Source of the DNA: Oryzias latipes
Lineage: Eukaryota; Chordata; Actinopteri; Beloniformes; Adrianichthyidae
Direction: 5' to 3'
DNA length: 64,000 nucleotides
NCBI RefSeq assembly: GCF_002234675.1
Contig: NC_019876.2
Span: 14,382,829-14,446,828, forward strand
The position numbers and the translations under genes were made by a program. The number at the start of each line of letters is the position of its first letter. Position 1 is the first letter of the stretch. The notes beneath the pieces are model-generated. The model saw nothing but the letters and a program-made list of their open reading frames with translations, was not told where the DNA came from and made no database searches. Shown here piece after piece: positions 1 through 24,300 of the stretch.

Positions 1-9589
<9,589 letters not shown>

Positions 9590-9829
9590 GCTTTTTTTTT
9601 TTTTTTTACCATGCATTGTCGGATTTCATCACTGGTTCAGCGACGCACCAACACATGCCGATGTGAAAAACAGTCTGTTTGTTATAAGAAATGAAGGAAT
9701 TTTTAAACTATGAAAGTCTTTTTAGTGACTAAATGTAAAGTTAGATGCTGTTTTATAAATTCAGGGTGCCTTTTATTTAGCACTTTTTATATAATAGTGA
9801 ATGTATATATTCCATACTGCTTTTTTGTT

Positions 9830-9835
9830 GAATAA
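9830..9835 (+). terminator. TNK1 poly(A) signal
   Basis: An AATAAA hexamer lies about 240 bases after the TNK1 stop, the first such signal in the 3' UTR. It marks the probable cleavage region near 9850. TNK1 and PLSCR3 converge here. Confidence 0.6.
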
Positions 9836-9849
9836 ACCTCATGATCAAA

Positions 9850-10990
9850 CAACAGCTGCAGCGGTTAGCGTTTCATTTATGAGAATGCAAATCTGTTTTT
9901 CATTTAAAAAAGAAATGTCATCCCAGGATGTTGGTACCTCCTCAGTCTGAGAACTACATGCAGCCACACACTCACACAGAAAACAATGTTTCTGCATGAA
10001 AACACAAGTTAGAAGCTGGGATTGGGACCTTAATTCTCTTCTTGGCAACAGTGTCAACTCCCACATTACTATACTACTTCCTATATTTTCTACAGTGTTT
10101 TTAAACAATTAAAAAAATGGAAAAAGTTTTCAGGTTTTGATCAAAATAACTAAATTTCCCAGAATATCCTGATTAATTAAAGATTATTTTAACTTTTGAA
10201 TACATATTGTGACCAGTTATGTTGCAGTTTTCGGTGATCCTTGTCCCATCATGTCATGTTTGCACCATCCTGTGGTTCTTCTGGGAATGTACCGGTACAT
10301 GTCTGATTATTTTTTAATATTTTTTGATGGTATGCTTTAAAATATACAATCAGCTGTTTTTAATAGAGCTATGGCAACAAGATAATTTCCCCTTTGCATG
10401 CTCAATAACATTTAATTCTACTCTGAAATTTCCAGGTGCATTTGTTACTTTATACATGAATATTTTTTAAAAAATTTCCACACTTAAAATTATCCAAATT
10501 TGACATTTTGATGGTAAAAAAAAGATTTTAAAATTAGCTGTATTAATAAAACTGGGTCATTTACAAATAAATGTGAATCTTAAGTATTATGTGTAGCCAT
10601 CTTTGGTAGAATCCACTTTGATCTTTCAATTATTTACATTTTACCCTAAATAATCCCACTTTTAAACTGTTTTATTCCAATATAAATGTTTATATGAAGT
10701 AAAAGATTCTTTTATGCTGGCCAACTTTTCAAATAATCAATCCAGTATAAGGGAAATAATTTCAGTTGTGACTTCTGCAGGAGACATGAGCATGTTGTTC
10801 TGCCCTTTCCCCAGGAGGAGGCGCACTACATCCAGCACAAAGACCTTCTGACCTTTGCAGAAGAACATGCTCCTGTTTTTTTGTTTTCAAGTCGAGTTTT
10901 TTCCACTTGAACTGACATTTTTTTTCCATTATGGAAAACAATATTGCCAACTTTCCAATCCCAGTTTCCCAAAAAAGAAACCAAACAAAT
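9850..10990. other. Convergent intergenic spacer TNK1/PLSCR3
   Basis: AT-rich spacer with no supported gene and no clear element ends. Confidence 0.4.
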
Positions 10991-11007
10991 CACTTTAATT
11001 CCACTGG

Positions 11008-11013
11008 TTTATT
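11008..11013 (-). terminator. Candidate PLSCR3 poly(A) signal
   Basis: The first AATAAA on the minus strand after the PLSCR3 stop, giving a 3' UTR of about 1.06 kb. It leaves roughly 1.1 kb between the two convergent genes. Confidence 0.45.
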
Positions 11014-12073
11014 TCAGAAATAAATCATACAATATTTTCAATATATAATATAAAACTGTTTCTAACACTAGGAGAGAAATGGTAGAATAAGTGTTAATGG
11101 ATAAAAATTCATTGCAGATTATCATCAGATTAAACAGGTGCAAAGCTAAGAAAGCATGTAGTTTATGTGATTGACAGCTGGATTAGAGAAGTGCTGGACG
11201 TATTTTGTGAAAACCTCAACTTCCCATCATTTCTGGGCCTCCACCTGCTAATAAGAGGTTTTAAACTGAACTTCAACCTCCGCCTGTTTCTGCTTTTCAA
11301 ATCTGGTCTGATTTTTGCACAGTTGCATCCGGTGGAGACACAAAGGGACGGCAGCTGAACACTGAGGTCCAAAGCATGACAGTATTTACAATGAAATGTT
11401 TTTTTTTCCTTTTAAATGCACATAAGTGGTGAAGTAGAAGGCAACAACGAAGCAGAGGAACTTTGGTAAATATAGCTAGCAGGCATCACAACTTCTTTTT
11501 TTCATTTTCACTTTAAGATTTGAATCAAAGAAAGAAAAATCTACGGTCACTCTGTCTTTTCATTTGACTAAACTAAATTAAAGTAGTGGTTTAAGCTGAA
11601 TGGCCAGATGTTTTCTACCATCTCCTCCAGCTTTTCGGTTCTGCATAAATTGAAGTTGTTTGGAATGTTAACAGAGCAGGATGGATTCATCTGGATCTGA
11701 GGGGGGAAAAAAAATTACAAAAAAGATCTGTACAAACTTTCATGACAACAACTTCAACATAAAAAAATAAAAAAGATCCAACTGTAAACCAGATGTAGTC
11801 GAGCTTTTGAGGGAGAGTTCGGATGAAAGCGAACGTCAGGGCCAGATCCTCGTCTTTTTGCAGATTGAGGGACGCTGATTTGGCTTTAGACTACAACATT
11901 TTGACAGATTGTGTGGAGTGAAACCATGAACAACAACAGTCTGTTTACACATTCAAACTTCCAGCCAACAGCTATCTGGTTACTATATAGACATGCCTAT
12001 TAAGGGCTTTTTGGGTTTAGCATCGAGTATAACGTAGCATAGAGGTGAAACGCTCTCCCCTCTGGATCTCCGG

Positions 12074-15000
12074 TTAAGAAAACACGGAGCTGCGCTGGTT
12101 GGCCTCTCCCACTTTCTCGAAGAACATGAAGTCCTGCAAAGAAAAACAACAGTCAGAGATGAAACAGAAAGGCTTGACGGACAGACGGTCACCCGCTTAC
12201 AATCAGAAAGCAGGCGCCCATAAGGACGGCCTTCATCTTCACGTCCAAATCCAGAGGGAACTGAATGCCGAAGTTGTCCGTGTCTGTGAAGACTTCCTTC
12301 AGGAGGCCGCTCCACTGCTTGGTGATGCGACCGATGGGCGTCTCGTCTTTTCCTTTCAGCTGAAAGAAAATGTAAAAGGTGATTATTCAAAAAGAAAAGC
12401 TAAATAAAATACCTTTAAAAATGTAATGTTATAGGTTTTTGCTTTTCATGAAATCTATTAACAACTGTAAATGTTTAAACTATTTTAAACTAACTCATAA
12501 AGTGGCATCAAAGAAACAGTTAGGAAGGTAATTAGAACAAATATTTTAGAACTGACATTTGGAGTTACCAGCTAGCATTCTGCTACTACATGCTAATGCT
12601 AATGTGGGCGTCAGATCAACTCCAGGAAATAACCTGTATCCAAAATCCGGTTCTTACGTTGAAGGAAATTAAAAATAAGTGAAGATTAGTCAATGATGAA
12701 CATACTTGGGACATGCCAATTTTTTTTTTTTTAACCAAAAAAACCCTGCTAAAACCCAAAGCTAAAATACTTTCGCTAAATTCTTCTTTTTTGTCTTTGT
12801 TCTGTGAATATGATAGATGTCCTTTTTTTTTGTTACCATTTTAGTTATTTTAACAAAAAAATTAATAAATAAAATAAAACAAAGGAATGTCGTTTGAATT
12901 TTTTTTTTTTTTTTTATGGAGACTACAATAGGCAAGCCACAATCTTCCTGCTCTGCTCCATTCTGATGCATCCACTCGCAGACAAATATATCCATGCAAG
13001 TCTTTGTTTTCCCCGTCTGAGCAGGAATCTGGCTCTGAACTGTACGACTGGATTGCTAAAATATTGCTCATCATTTTTGTTGCACCGCCAATGTTCGGTT
13101 GGGGGTTTAGGCTAGCGGGAGAGAGTGTAAACTAAGGAATGATGGGAAATGAGCCTCACTCTATGCCAACAGTCCCACCTGAAACTCAAAGCCAAATTTC
13201 TAATGAACTCCTGCTGCTCTGCAGAAACTATATCCTAGAAAAACACTGTTTTTTGTAATCTTTCATCATAATGAAAACCACTGGGAACGCTTTGAAAATG
13301 GATCAAAAGGTAGATCAGAGTGGGACTTTAACACCAGCGATGTCACAGGCTAAACCTAATGACACTTTCTTTGACCATTTACACAACCAACGTGAATCAG
13401 CTGATTCTGCTTTTCTTGATTGCTTCAGAATCATCTGGAATGACCTAAATTGTGTAAACGGTTGAAAAATTACGACACCCGAAAGAATGTCAAGACGGGA
13501 GCTAAAACTCTGGTGTTAAAGGCTTAAACTGCTACCAATGACTACAGTTCCACATTTACGTGTACTTTTACTTCATGCTTACTTTTGATACTTAAGTAAA
13601 GTTTTTATGAAACTTTTAAAAGTTTATCTTAAATAGAATTACACCAGGAGACTTTCCCTTTAAATTCATTCATTCATCCAAGCCGTTTTTTCCCTTTCAG
13701 GGTAATGCGGTTGCTGGAGCCTATCCTGGCCACTTTGCGGGTGAAGGCAGGGGACTAGACCGGTCAATAGTCTGTTGCAATCACACACCCCTGCATTTTA
13801 TAGCAAATGCTCCATACTTCTACTGAAGTACTGCTGTAACAAATGCGTGCAAACAGAGTTGCGACAGTGTTTACCTCAAAGCTGACATCCCCACAGCAGT
13901 TGCAGGCGAAGCAGGGCCCCTCCAGTCTCATCAGGGTTTCCTTGTTAGCTCCCTGGATGGAAAACTTGGGCAGGAAAGGGTGCCAGTCTTGTTTCACGTA
14001 GCCGACGGTGGTGCCCGGTGGGGCCTGGACCTCCATCTGTCGGTGCCATGCAAACACACAGCCGAGGTCAGACGTGCCTGAACTCTGACATTTGCATCAA
14101 CACAGACGGCTGCAAATATAGACTCAGGATATTTTCACGCACGTGATGTGAGGAACGCAAACGAATGTGACTGTGAAGGTAACTGGTCTCATGTGGCTTC
14201 CGTCAGAGAGAGCAGTCTCAGAGAATCTTTGTAAATTCAGCGGGAACGAGGAAACTCGGTGGACAATGTGATTAAGCTCCGCAGAGCCTGGACAGACGAT
14301 CGGGGAGTCAAAAGGAGATAGTCAGGGAGGACAAAGAGCCATTCATGCTGCTAACATGCTGCTGAATGGAGCACAGAGGCCCAACAATCAGCAGCATAGC
14401 GACAGAAGGGAGGACGTCCATTCCAAGGCTGTGACAGCATGCCTGCAGGCTCTACCTACACCAACAACAGGACTCAGTCAACATGGACTCTTTTACATTG
14501 TCATCTAACTCAAGGCTCTGCAACCTTCAACACCTACAGAGCCATTCAGGTCCATTTCTCCGCAACCAGAACCCAATAGGAGCCACAAAGCAGACTGATC
14601 TGCATTTATGTTACTATAGTGATGAATAGAAATGAATCACAAGAATAAAACACAAAGAAAAAACAGCCTCTTTGCAAAACAGTTCCTAGTTTATTCCTTT
14701 TGAAAGGACTTCCTTTCAAAATAAAAGCCACCCTGTTCCACTCATCTCAACGCAACAAGTGTAGTAGTAGGTTGGGTGATGCCGGCAGTGATAATAATAA
14801 TAAAGAAAATGGTTTATTTGACCATTTGTGGTGCATCATAGCCAGAAATTTGTAAATCTGACAAACTAAAATTCAATCGGAGCAAATTGAGGATTTTTCA
14901 AACCATATAAACAAAGAAAATCCGCCTTTCGATCCGGTGCACCTTAAATATGAATACTGGTTGTACCAGCTGAAGGGTTGTGGGACGAGTTTTGTAAATT

Positions 15001-18000
15001 ACAATGGATTGTTGGAGCATTATGGGTACTGTAGGCAGTAGAAAACATGGAGTGATACGTGCCGACCTTCCATTGTTAGTGAATGAGTTCAATAAAGTTG
15101 CACTTAGTTTAATTTACCATTCCTTATATTTTATAACTTACTTCTTTACTTTGCGGTTACTTTTTTTTCTTTAAGCAGGGAACTACACTGCAGGACTCAA
15201 AGAGCGCATGTGGCTGTGGATGGTCAGGTTGCAAGCCCTTGTTCTAACTCATCGATGTCACCTGTTAGGATCTTATTTACACTGACCAGCTTAATCGGTT
15301 AGAATAGGGAGAACTTTGTCATAAAAAACATTGCGTTTCTTGTTATTCACACAAACAAATCAGCTATGAATTAAATCAGAAGATTATCTTTAAAATGCCT
15401 CTTTTTTTTCTCTCACAGTGGTAACTAAGAACATCGAAGGTACAACCCCGCCTGTTAGCAAATCATTACCCGTCTACTCATAAGAGCTATTATTTGCACA
15501 AGTATGGGCTCACAGCGGTTAAAGCGTTCTTGCAGCCAAAAATAAGACAAAGCAAAATGTCAGGCCAGCTCTGACTCGCGGGCCAACTCGCATTAGAAAA
15601 CGAAGTGGAGCCAGGACAGTTCGCCAAGTAACCAATAGGGGGCAGAGCCAAGTCGGTTTGTGTTCCCTCCACCTTTACAACAGCCATAAACTCAAAGAAA
15701 GGGTTGTGATATGTTCCCTTAATCTTCCTCAGAACACAGAATCTTGGGTGGGGAGTAGAGCCGCTCCCTCCCAACAGGTGAAGCCCCCCCCCCCCCCCCC
15801 CCAAGCTGCGGGAGGCCGCACTAACATCTCACTCTGTAGCAAACGCGGGTTTATGTAAACAAACAAGTCCGGTCTATAGCAGGTTAAGTGTCTGGGTGCT
15901 GCTAGTAGATTTAGACCTAACAGAGCAATATTTTTATGGTGTTCAAATCATTGACTGCATATCAGAAGTGGCAGTGGCGGACTTAGAAGTTTGGGGGCCC
16001 CAGGCGAACAATAACATGGGCCCTTTTGTATGAATTATTCTTTAAAGAATCCTTACCTAAAGGGTAAAACGTCAAATAACTTCCCTTACTGGTCCATTTT
16101 AAGACAATGTCAAGAATCCAAAGAATTTTAACACATTCAAATGTTAAAGAAATGTATTTATAAACATTACCTTTACTTGGAAAAACATTAAATGTGCTCA
16201 TTTGTTAACCCCTCACTTCAGAAAGAACAAAGGATGATTTTCTGTCTTTTGTAAGGTTTTACTAAAGACAGCAAAACAAAAATACTTGCATGAAGGAACA
16301 AAAAGAGTAGCATCACTATAAAAGAAAGAAATATTTTCAAAGTTAGAATTTCCCAACCCTCCCTCTAATTTTCTGTCCCTTTTCTCAGTCTTTCCTTTTT
16401 GTTTTTTTTACCTTCTTTAAAGGTTTTTTTAATTCCGTCTTCAGGCCCTTTTGGAAGTTTGTGGGGGTTTTCCAGTCTAAAAGTCATCTAAAGACCACCA
16501 GACCCCAAAAAACCCCACCCAAAATATTAATCAGCGATTAATATTTTAATACTCCCTGATTTCATTGACAGTCAGACTTTTAATGATTTTACATCCACCG
16601 TTTTTGCAGTCGGTCAGACAAAACCATGAAATAATGGACTCCTATTGAACTTTACCAACAACAACCGATGTTGTGCTCAAATATCAAGAACATTTAAAAC
16701 CTTTAAAACAACAGGAGTTGTAGTTTAACAAAAGCGGAAATTGTTTTTGTATTTTTAATGTTTAAGGAATTTAGGTGAGTTAAAATAAAAACAAATGAAA
16801 TTGGAGAAACATAATAAAGAGGGATTCCATTTTCAAAAACTTGTTCTTGTGAATAAAAGATTTCCCAAGTATTAATAAAACATTAAGAACTAAATCAAAT
16901 ATTGCCTGAGATGGCTCCAAAAAGTATTTGCTGTTTTTCAGATTGTGTTTGTAAAGGAAATTCTGCGCAACACCAACAATAAAAATCCTCCAGAGAACTT
17001 CTATATGCATTCATAAAGCAAATCATCTGTTGTTTTTATATTAATATGAAAAAACTCGGTCATTTTGCTGCCTCATTCTGTCTTTTCAGCACAGCTTCAC
17101 GACAGATCTGAACACCGAATAAACGGCAAACAAACACAAAGTACATCATCTACAATCTAAACAAATAAGCTCTTGAACTATGAGGATAAAAATGATTAAA
17201 ATGCTTAGAATCAAATGTATACATTGCGTTTATGGAACAGGTATGTAGACACATAATTATGTTATTTACATCTCATGAAAGCAGGTGAGGAAGATGACAG
17301 GTGAAGCACAGCCGGTCGTCTCTCAGCGTCTTTCAACCATGAACTAAAAGCTCCTGAACTGATCCCAAAGCCGCCCAAACCCTGTCCATCAACCTGAGTC
17401 AACTTTACCCTCAAAACATCCCCATTAGGCTGGAAACCGCCCAATCTGGTAATGCTGGCTACATTGATGTTGACTGGAATATACCATTGAGGCAGAAGGA
17501 CAGGGGAGGACGAAACACTTGTGCCAGATCACTGCTTTGAGGCGTTTCTGTTTATGACAGTTTAATAATGATGGGCATTACATTTAACGTAGACACTCCT
17601 ATTAGGTGTTCAGCTCAGGGCCCCTAGAGTGTTAGGGGCCCCAGGCAATCATCTATCTTTGCCTAATGGTAGTTCCGCCCCTGAGAATTGGACCAAGTGA
17701 GAATGACATCACCCATAGAAAGTGACTTACTTCAGGTTCCAACCGGCCAAAGTCAATTAAGTTAGTCGCCATTTTTTTAATGAGACAACCGTCGCCATAT
17801 TGGAACCAGATGACGTCAGTAAGCTGGTCTGAGTCATCGTTTCTATGACAACCATTCTCACCAATCAGGTCTGAACGCCTAGTCTATACTGTAACTTGAA
17901 GAACGAACTACAGAAAAAAAAAGATAATTAAAAAGAACATGTTAAAAAAAGAAAAAGGTATCAGATGAAGAATGGTTATTCTGACCAATAGAATGACTGA

Positions 18001-18327
18001 CAGCTGTTTATTTCCCTATAGAAATCTATGGAATTTAAGATTCTTGGAGCCAGAAGCTACTTCCTGTTCTTATTTAATGTCAATGGTTCAAATGAAAGCT
18101 TCATCCAGTTTAAACCAAATGACAAACTTCTTTAGAAGACATTTGAATAATGTGCTACTCTGGTAAATATCACAAAAATTATAGTGTGCGTCACTCTTTG
18201 TCTCATTGTAGAACTTAATGCAAATATTGTAAAAACCTTTTAGAAGGACATTCAAAAGTTACATTTGGTTCTAGCATTTTCATATAAATGACAATGCTTT
18301 GCACTTATTTTGTGAATTTCTTTGTTG

Positions 18328-18359
<32 letters not shown>

Positions 18360-21300
18360 TTGTCCTGTCCAACAGCTAGGCAGACAGATGAGAGCTGAGG
18401 GCCTCTTGGGTTGGACATATTTTACTTTAACAAGAGGGGTTATTAATCTTCAGACAAACCAAAGGTATGTCTGAATAAACCCCTTTTGTAATTGAGGCCA
18501 AACTTTATTAATTTCAAACATGTCTGAAAATCTTTGGTGTTGGACCGGACGGAAAAGGAAAGAGGGGAAGAAGAGAGAGGGACGTTAGAGAGAGGGGGGG
18601 TAGGGGGTGATAATAGGAGGGGAAGGGGGATAAGACCATGAAGCAGCATAAAGCAACAAGTTTACTGGTTGTTAATCATTATGGTAAGGTTCAAATGTAA
18701 AAAAAAAACAAAAAAAAAGGGCGGAGCCTGTCCACACACACACTCAAATGTTATAAACACACCTGTTAGTTGCAAAAATGTCCACCTGTCGACATGTACA
18801 CAAAACAGATAGTGTTCACACGCATACTTATGCCTTAAAACCAACTAGTGTGAAATATTTCAGTCATTCAGTCTGTTGAGCTAACACCTGTGCTCAGGTG
18901 AGTGTTTATGTTCTTCTAAAATGGATGGTGGAACGTGAAAAGAAGGAGGGAGAGTGCCCAGCCATCCCCACCCCAAGACCCCCACCGCACCAGCAGCGGC
19001 AGCCGGATTCCCCCCAACACCACACGGGAACCGGCAGGGAACAACCGCCGGTTTCTTTGTTGTTTTTAATATAAAGTAATTCTTATTTTTCAATTTTTTT
19101 TATCATCGTTGGAAAGTTTGAATTTTATTTTTATTTTTACAAGTTATTTTGATATTATTATTATTTAGATATATCTTATACAACAGTTTTAGGGCCACAA
19201 AAAAAAAAATAATATTACGAGATTCAAAGTCGTAATTTACGACTTTTTTCTCCTAAATTTACGAGATAAAGGTCGTAAATTTAGGACTTTGAATCCCGTA
19301 AACTTACGAGATTGAAGTCAAAGTGAGCATACGGCGCAGCAGCAAGTGAACTATGGAGTCCTATATTGTTCATAATTACATGAATAAATATCACATTGTG
19401 CAAATACACAACCAATAAATCTCTCATAAATATATAAAAAGATTAGCAAATTGTGAAAAACCTGCACACAGATTTTAAATTAGCCATTCTATTATTGAAT
19501 ATTTTTTCCATTTTGCTTTAAAAACCGGTTCATCATTTTAAATCAGCATTTTAAAATATTCATTTTTATTCATGTGGAACATTTTTATAATTTTAAGGCT
19601 TTTTTCAGAAACTCAGATTTCAAAATCAACATTTTCCAAAGTAGATTAGTTGTTATTTCACATTGCTGTTTTTCAGAATGAATAATTTTTTTTTATGATT
19701 TGCTTTTCCAGCAGAATGACTCTGTCTGTCAATCAGTGAAAGTGGGTGGGATCTAAACGCACATTGGCTGATCCCTGGAAATCCACTCGTGTTCCTGGAT
19801 ACCTGCTCTGCGGTGTGCCATCCACACGGCTTTGCTGACATTGGCTGATCAAATAGAGACAATCTGTCTGCTGCAGAAACATCAACGAACTCTCTTTTCT
19901 AGTTTGAGGGTTCGTGTGGACCACAGAGGAGCTTTCTTTAACCGGTCGTTCCTGTTGAAATAGTCCTGACTCTCGTTCTCTGTGCAGGATTGCTAGGTAG
20001 TGTCCCAGTTTTCCAGCCCAAAAGTCACCAGAAAGCCGCCAGACCCAACAAAAAACCGCCTGTTCCTTCTATGTTCCAGTCTCCGTTCTTTTGGAGGAAA
20101 CCTTTTTTTGTTTTTTTTTTTATTATTACTGTTCCGGCGCACTGAGCAACACAAACCCTGAACGTGCGCTCACACTCTTGCACTGCGCGCTCTGTTAGAG
20201 AGGGAAGAAACCGCTGAAGCGGTCGACATCAAGTCGCAGCTTCATCTGGAGGAGTGTAACATTGTTTTCCTTCCGCTTTGGTCTTCAGCGCAGATTTTTA
20301 TCACGTAATGAGACAAATGCAATTCTGGGTATCTGAATAATGATGGCAGAATAAAGTAGCGGTCATCTTCACCCAAACGTGTCTCTGAGCTCATTTTTTT
20401 CATTAAACTCCGCTTTAAAGAACCCCGAAAAGCTGGCAACACAAATTTGATTTTGAGTCGTCACACGCTTCATCCAACCATCTTCCTCCACTTATCCGGA
20501 CCGGGTCGCGGGGGCAGTAGTCTAAGCAGAGATGCCCAGACTTCCCTCACCCCAGCCACTTCCTCCAGCTCCTCTGGGGGGACCCTGAGGCGTGTCCAGG
20601 CTAGCAGAGAGACGTAGTCTCTCCAGCGTGTCCTGGGTCTTCTCCGGGGCCTCCGCCCATTGGGACATGCCCGGATCACCTCCCCAGGGAGGCGTCCAGG
20701 AGGCATCCGGACTAGATGCCCGAGCCACCTCAACTGGCTCCTTTCGATGTGGAGAAGAAGCAGTTCTACTCCGAGCTCTCTGCGGGTGACCGGGCTTCTC
20801 ACCCTATCTCTAAAGGACCGCCCCGCCACCCTGCGGAGGAAGCTCATTTCAGCAGCTTGTATTCAGAATTTCTTTGATTTTAAACCCATCCAGAAAAAAA
20901 CTTCTCAAAATGCTCCACATCTTTGATCTTTGTGCTAGGCTCCGATAAACAGACAACTTTGGTGTTAATCTAGGATTTTTCTAGGAAATTCTCATTTATG
21001 AGAAAAATTCTCATACATTTACAAGTATTTTTCCTCGTAAATTTACAACTTTAAAGTCGTAATTTAAAAAAAAAAAAGTTACTTTGTTACCTGCCCCTAT
21101 AACTCTGTAATCTTTTAAATACTAACAGCTAGAAAATAGTCATAGTAAAAAATGAAATAAAACTGTTCGGCCATCAAGCAATTAATGAGGGTCATTTCAG
21201 TGACTCCCCCCTGGCGTTCCAAACAGGAAGTAGTTGCTGGCTGCAAGAATCTAAAATTATAGACTTCTATAGAGAAATAAACAGCTGTTAGTCATTCATT

Positions 21301-24300
21301 CTTGAACTGCTACCTTATTTAAACAGATGCCGGTTACAGAAACCGCTATGAGGTGCATGTTGCCCCCCCCCGTAACGTTCAAAATGTTTGTTTGACAGAT
21401 TCTGGACCAAATGCTGATTCCTGATGTCGTCTAGCTCCAACATGGTGCGTCCATTTTTTGGATAAATGGCGACTGAGCTGGACAGACTGTTCAGTGGGTG
21501 ACGGCTCACTCGCCACGATACAACCAGACATGATGCAACTATAAAGCTTTTTGTCAAGGATGTAAAGTCCTACCTCCTGCAGGCAGCAGGGACAGCAGCA
21601 GGAGACGCAGCGGAAAGGCCGGATCAAACGGATGACCTCCCGGTCCGTGTTGTCCTTGATCTTCATGTCGAAGCTGCGCAGGGCGCCACAGCAGTTCCTG
21701 GTGCAGCAGTCGTTCTTCTCTTTGGCTGTGTAAATCTTTTGGCCCAGGTTGTTCTTGATCTCATACTGGTTGTTGGTCTCAAAACCAATAAAAGCTGGAT
21801 TGGGGTGGAGAACGGAAAAAGTGTTTTTAAACAGGCGTAACTTTGTGTTTTTGCTTACACGAGCTTGATCAATGCGTTTACCTTCCAGCAGCTCAACTTT
21901 TTGATGAATCAGAATCTGGTCGATCTAAAAAGAAAGCACATTCAAGAAATGAGGTCACGTTGTGACCGATATGTTTGATCAACACGCCTCACTTTAAACC
22001 TTCACAGGATTACCACTCAGCTGTGTTTGTTCTTAATGGCAATAAAAGACGAGAGCTCCACAAAAGTCAAACATGTTTCCATGTCAAATGGATTTCTAAG
22101 CGTAAAAACAAGCAGCACTAAAGTATTCTCATACCTGGGAAGTAGCAATAAACCAGAATGAACTGTTGGCTCTTTTCACATGTTTTGTATATTTGGTAGC
22201 AAGTGACACATGGGGGTGTAAAAAGTGTTAAAAAAAAGCCATGCTAACGTTTCCTGTCAGAGGTGTCACATGCTTCTATGCTCATTTCATGCATTAGCAG
22301 CTCGCCAATTTGCTGCTAGCTCCTATTTAGCTAGCAATTTAGATGGAAACAGTAAGCCATTGTTAGCAGGAATAAACCTTTCAATGATGTTTGTTAAATG
22401 AGCAGCTGAAAGTTAATAAACCTGTAGTTTGATGATGTATTTTTTTATAAGAAAAGAAAAAAAAAGTCTAGACTTTTGTCAAACAGATGATCAACTTAAA
22501 ACCCTTAAGGGCAAATGTTTCCTTTTTTCCAGGAACTTTTTTGAACAAAACTCCTGAAATATATAAAAGAGATCATTGAAAGTTCTAAAGTTTTCTAAAA
22601 GTAAAACAACAAAATGCATTAAAGAAACATGTAGTCCCAGAAAAGATCTGATTAAGGTGGAAATGATTTTACTTTGTAAAGTTTCTCTAAATGTGCAAAA
22701 GCAGCAATGTCGTGAAAAGTCCTACTTTTCAACGCATTCCCAGAGTGCTTTTTTTTTTAATTATTACAATGATGTTTCTAGCCAAAATCAAAAACCCTGC
22801 ATCGTATTCTGGGACAGAGTTTCTGTAGAAGAGGCAGGAGTTGATCAGGAATTAACCTCAGAGTTGTGGGACTGTTGGCATGAAGCAACCCACCCCTTCT
22901 CATTACTGAGAGCTCTCTGTTTACACACTCCCACTAGCTTAGAGGCCCTCCAACCCCGATTAGGAAAACAAAGACGTGCTGTATGTGGATCTAGACGTCT
23001 ACAAGTGGATCCATCAGAATGGAGCCGAGCAGGGAGCTTGTCTGCCATATTTTCTATAATCTTTTTCCAATTATATTTTATGTCTGCTCCTGATTCTCAT
23101 TGATTTGAATAAAGAAATATTCAGAAATACAAGTTTGAGCTCATTTATTTCTTTGTATATGTCCACTATAATCAGAAAAATGTCACAAGAACAATTGTCT
23201 TCAGAGTGGGTCTTTAAGGCGGTATTATTTTGTTATTCTGACAAAATATTCCCCCAAACTCTGATTAGTAGGTAAGCTCATTATAAACTACAATCATCAA
23301 TTAACAAACTGCTATAATCATCAGCCTACTGTCATCTCAAAAAAGATCTGATGTCTAAGCGGGAACTGAAAAAAACGTGTCCATGCGTTCATCTTTAGTC
23401 CACTTGTGTTTTTACGGGACCACCAAAAAATAAAAATAAAAATCAATCAGGAAACTGCAGTTTATCCCTTGTACTATCTTAGATGACCCCAGCCTTACAT
23501 TGACGTGTTATTCCTACCATGACAAAGGTGGACAAAGGTGGAAAGATTTCATGTAATCAATGGACACCAGTGAAGATCACAAATCATTGAAGAAAAAAGG
23601 TTCAGCGCACTGTCTAGTGGGTCTAGATGACCCAACTCCCAACGTTAAAGTGCACAAGGGTTACTTAGAAGTCTGCAGCTCAGGTTCTTACACAAAGTAA
23701 AAAAATAGAACCACATCAGTCCAGTTCTGGGGTCTTTACACTGGCTGCTGTCTGCCAGAGCACAGACTTTAAGGTTCTGTTGCTGGTTTATGAAGCTTGA
23801 AATGGTTTACCGCCAAAACACATGATTGACCCCTGACACCTTTATGTACCAGCCAGACCTCTCCGCTCAGCTGTCAGTTCCTAAAGTCAAAACTATTGAG
23901 AAGCTGCATTCAGCTTCTATGCCCTACAGATCTGAAACACCTAAATCCAGATTTTAGATCCGCCTGTTCTCAGCTCCATTTGATTAGTTTGTATTCAAAA
24001 GTTTACATCTGGACAGTTCATCTATGCTTGATTTCAATTCAGTTTTTTTGACTTTTAAATCTTGTTTTAATCACTCTAAATATTGTTTCTTTTAATATTC
24101 TATGTAAAGCACTTTGCATTGTCTTTGGACATAAAATGTGTGACATAAACTTTTTCATTCATCCTCTGGACTCGTTTTGTCCCTTTCGGGGACACGGGAC
24201 TGCCGGAGCCGATCCCGGACCCGGACATGTCGCCAGTCTGTCGGAGGGCCACAAATCATACTCCTGTACACACTCACATTCACACCTAGGGGCAATTTAG

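Noticed and set aside
15490-15804. 104-codon ORF with a glycine run
   Set aside because: The run is the translation of the poly-C tract; the rest is repeat-like.
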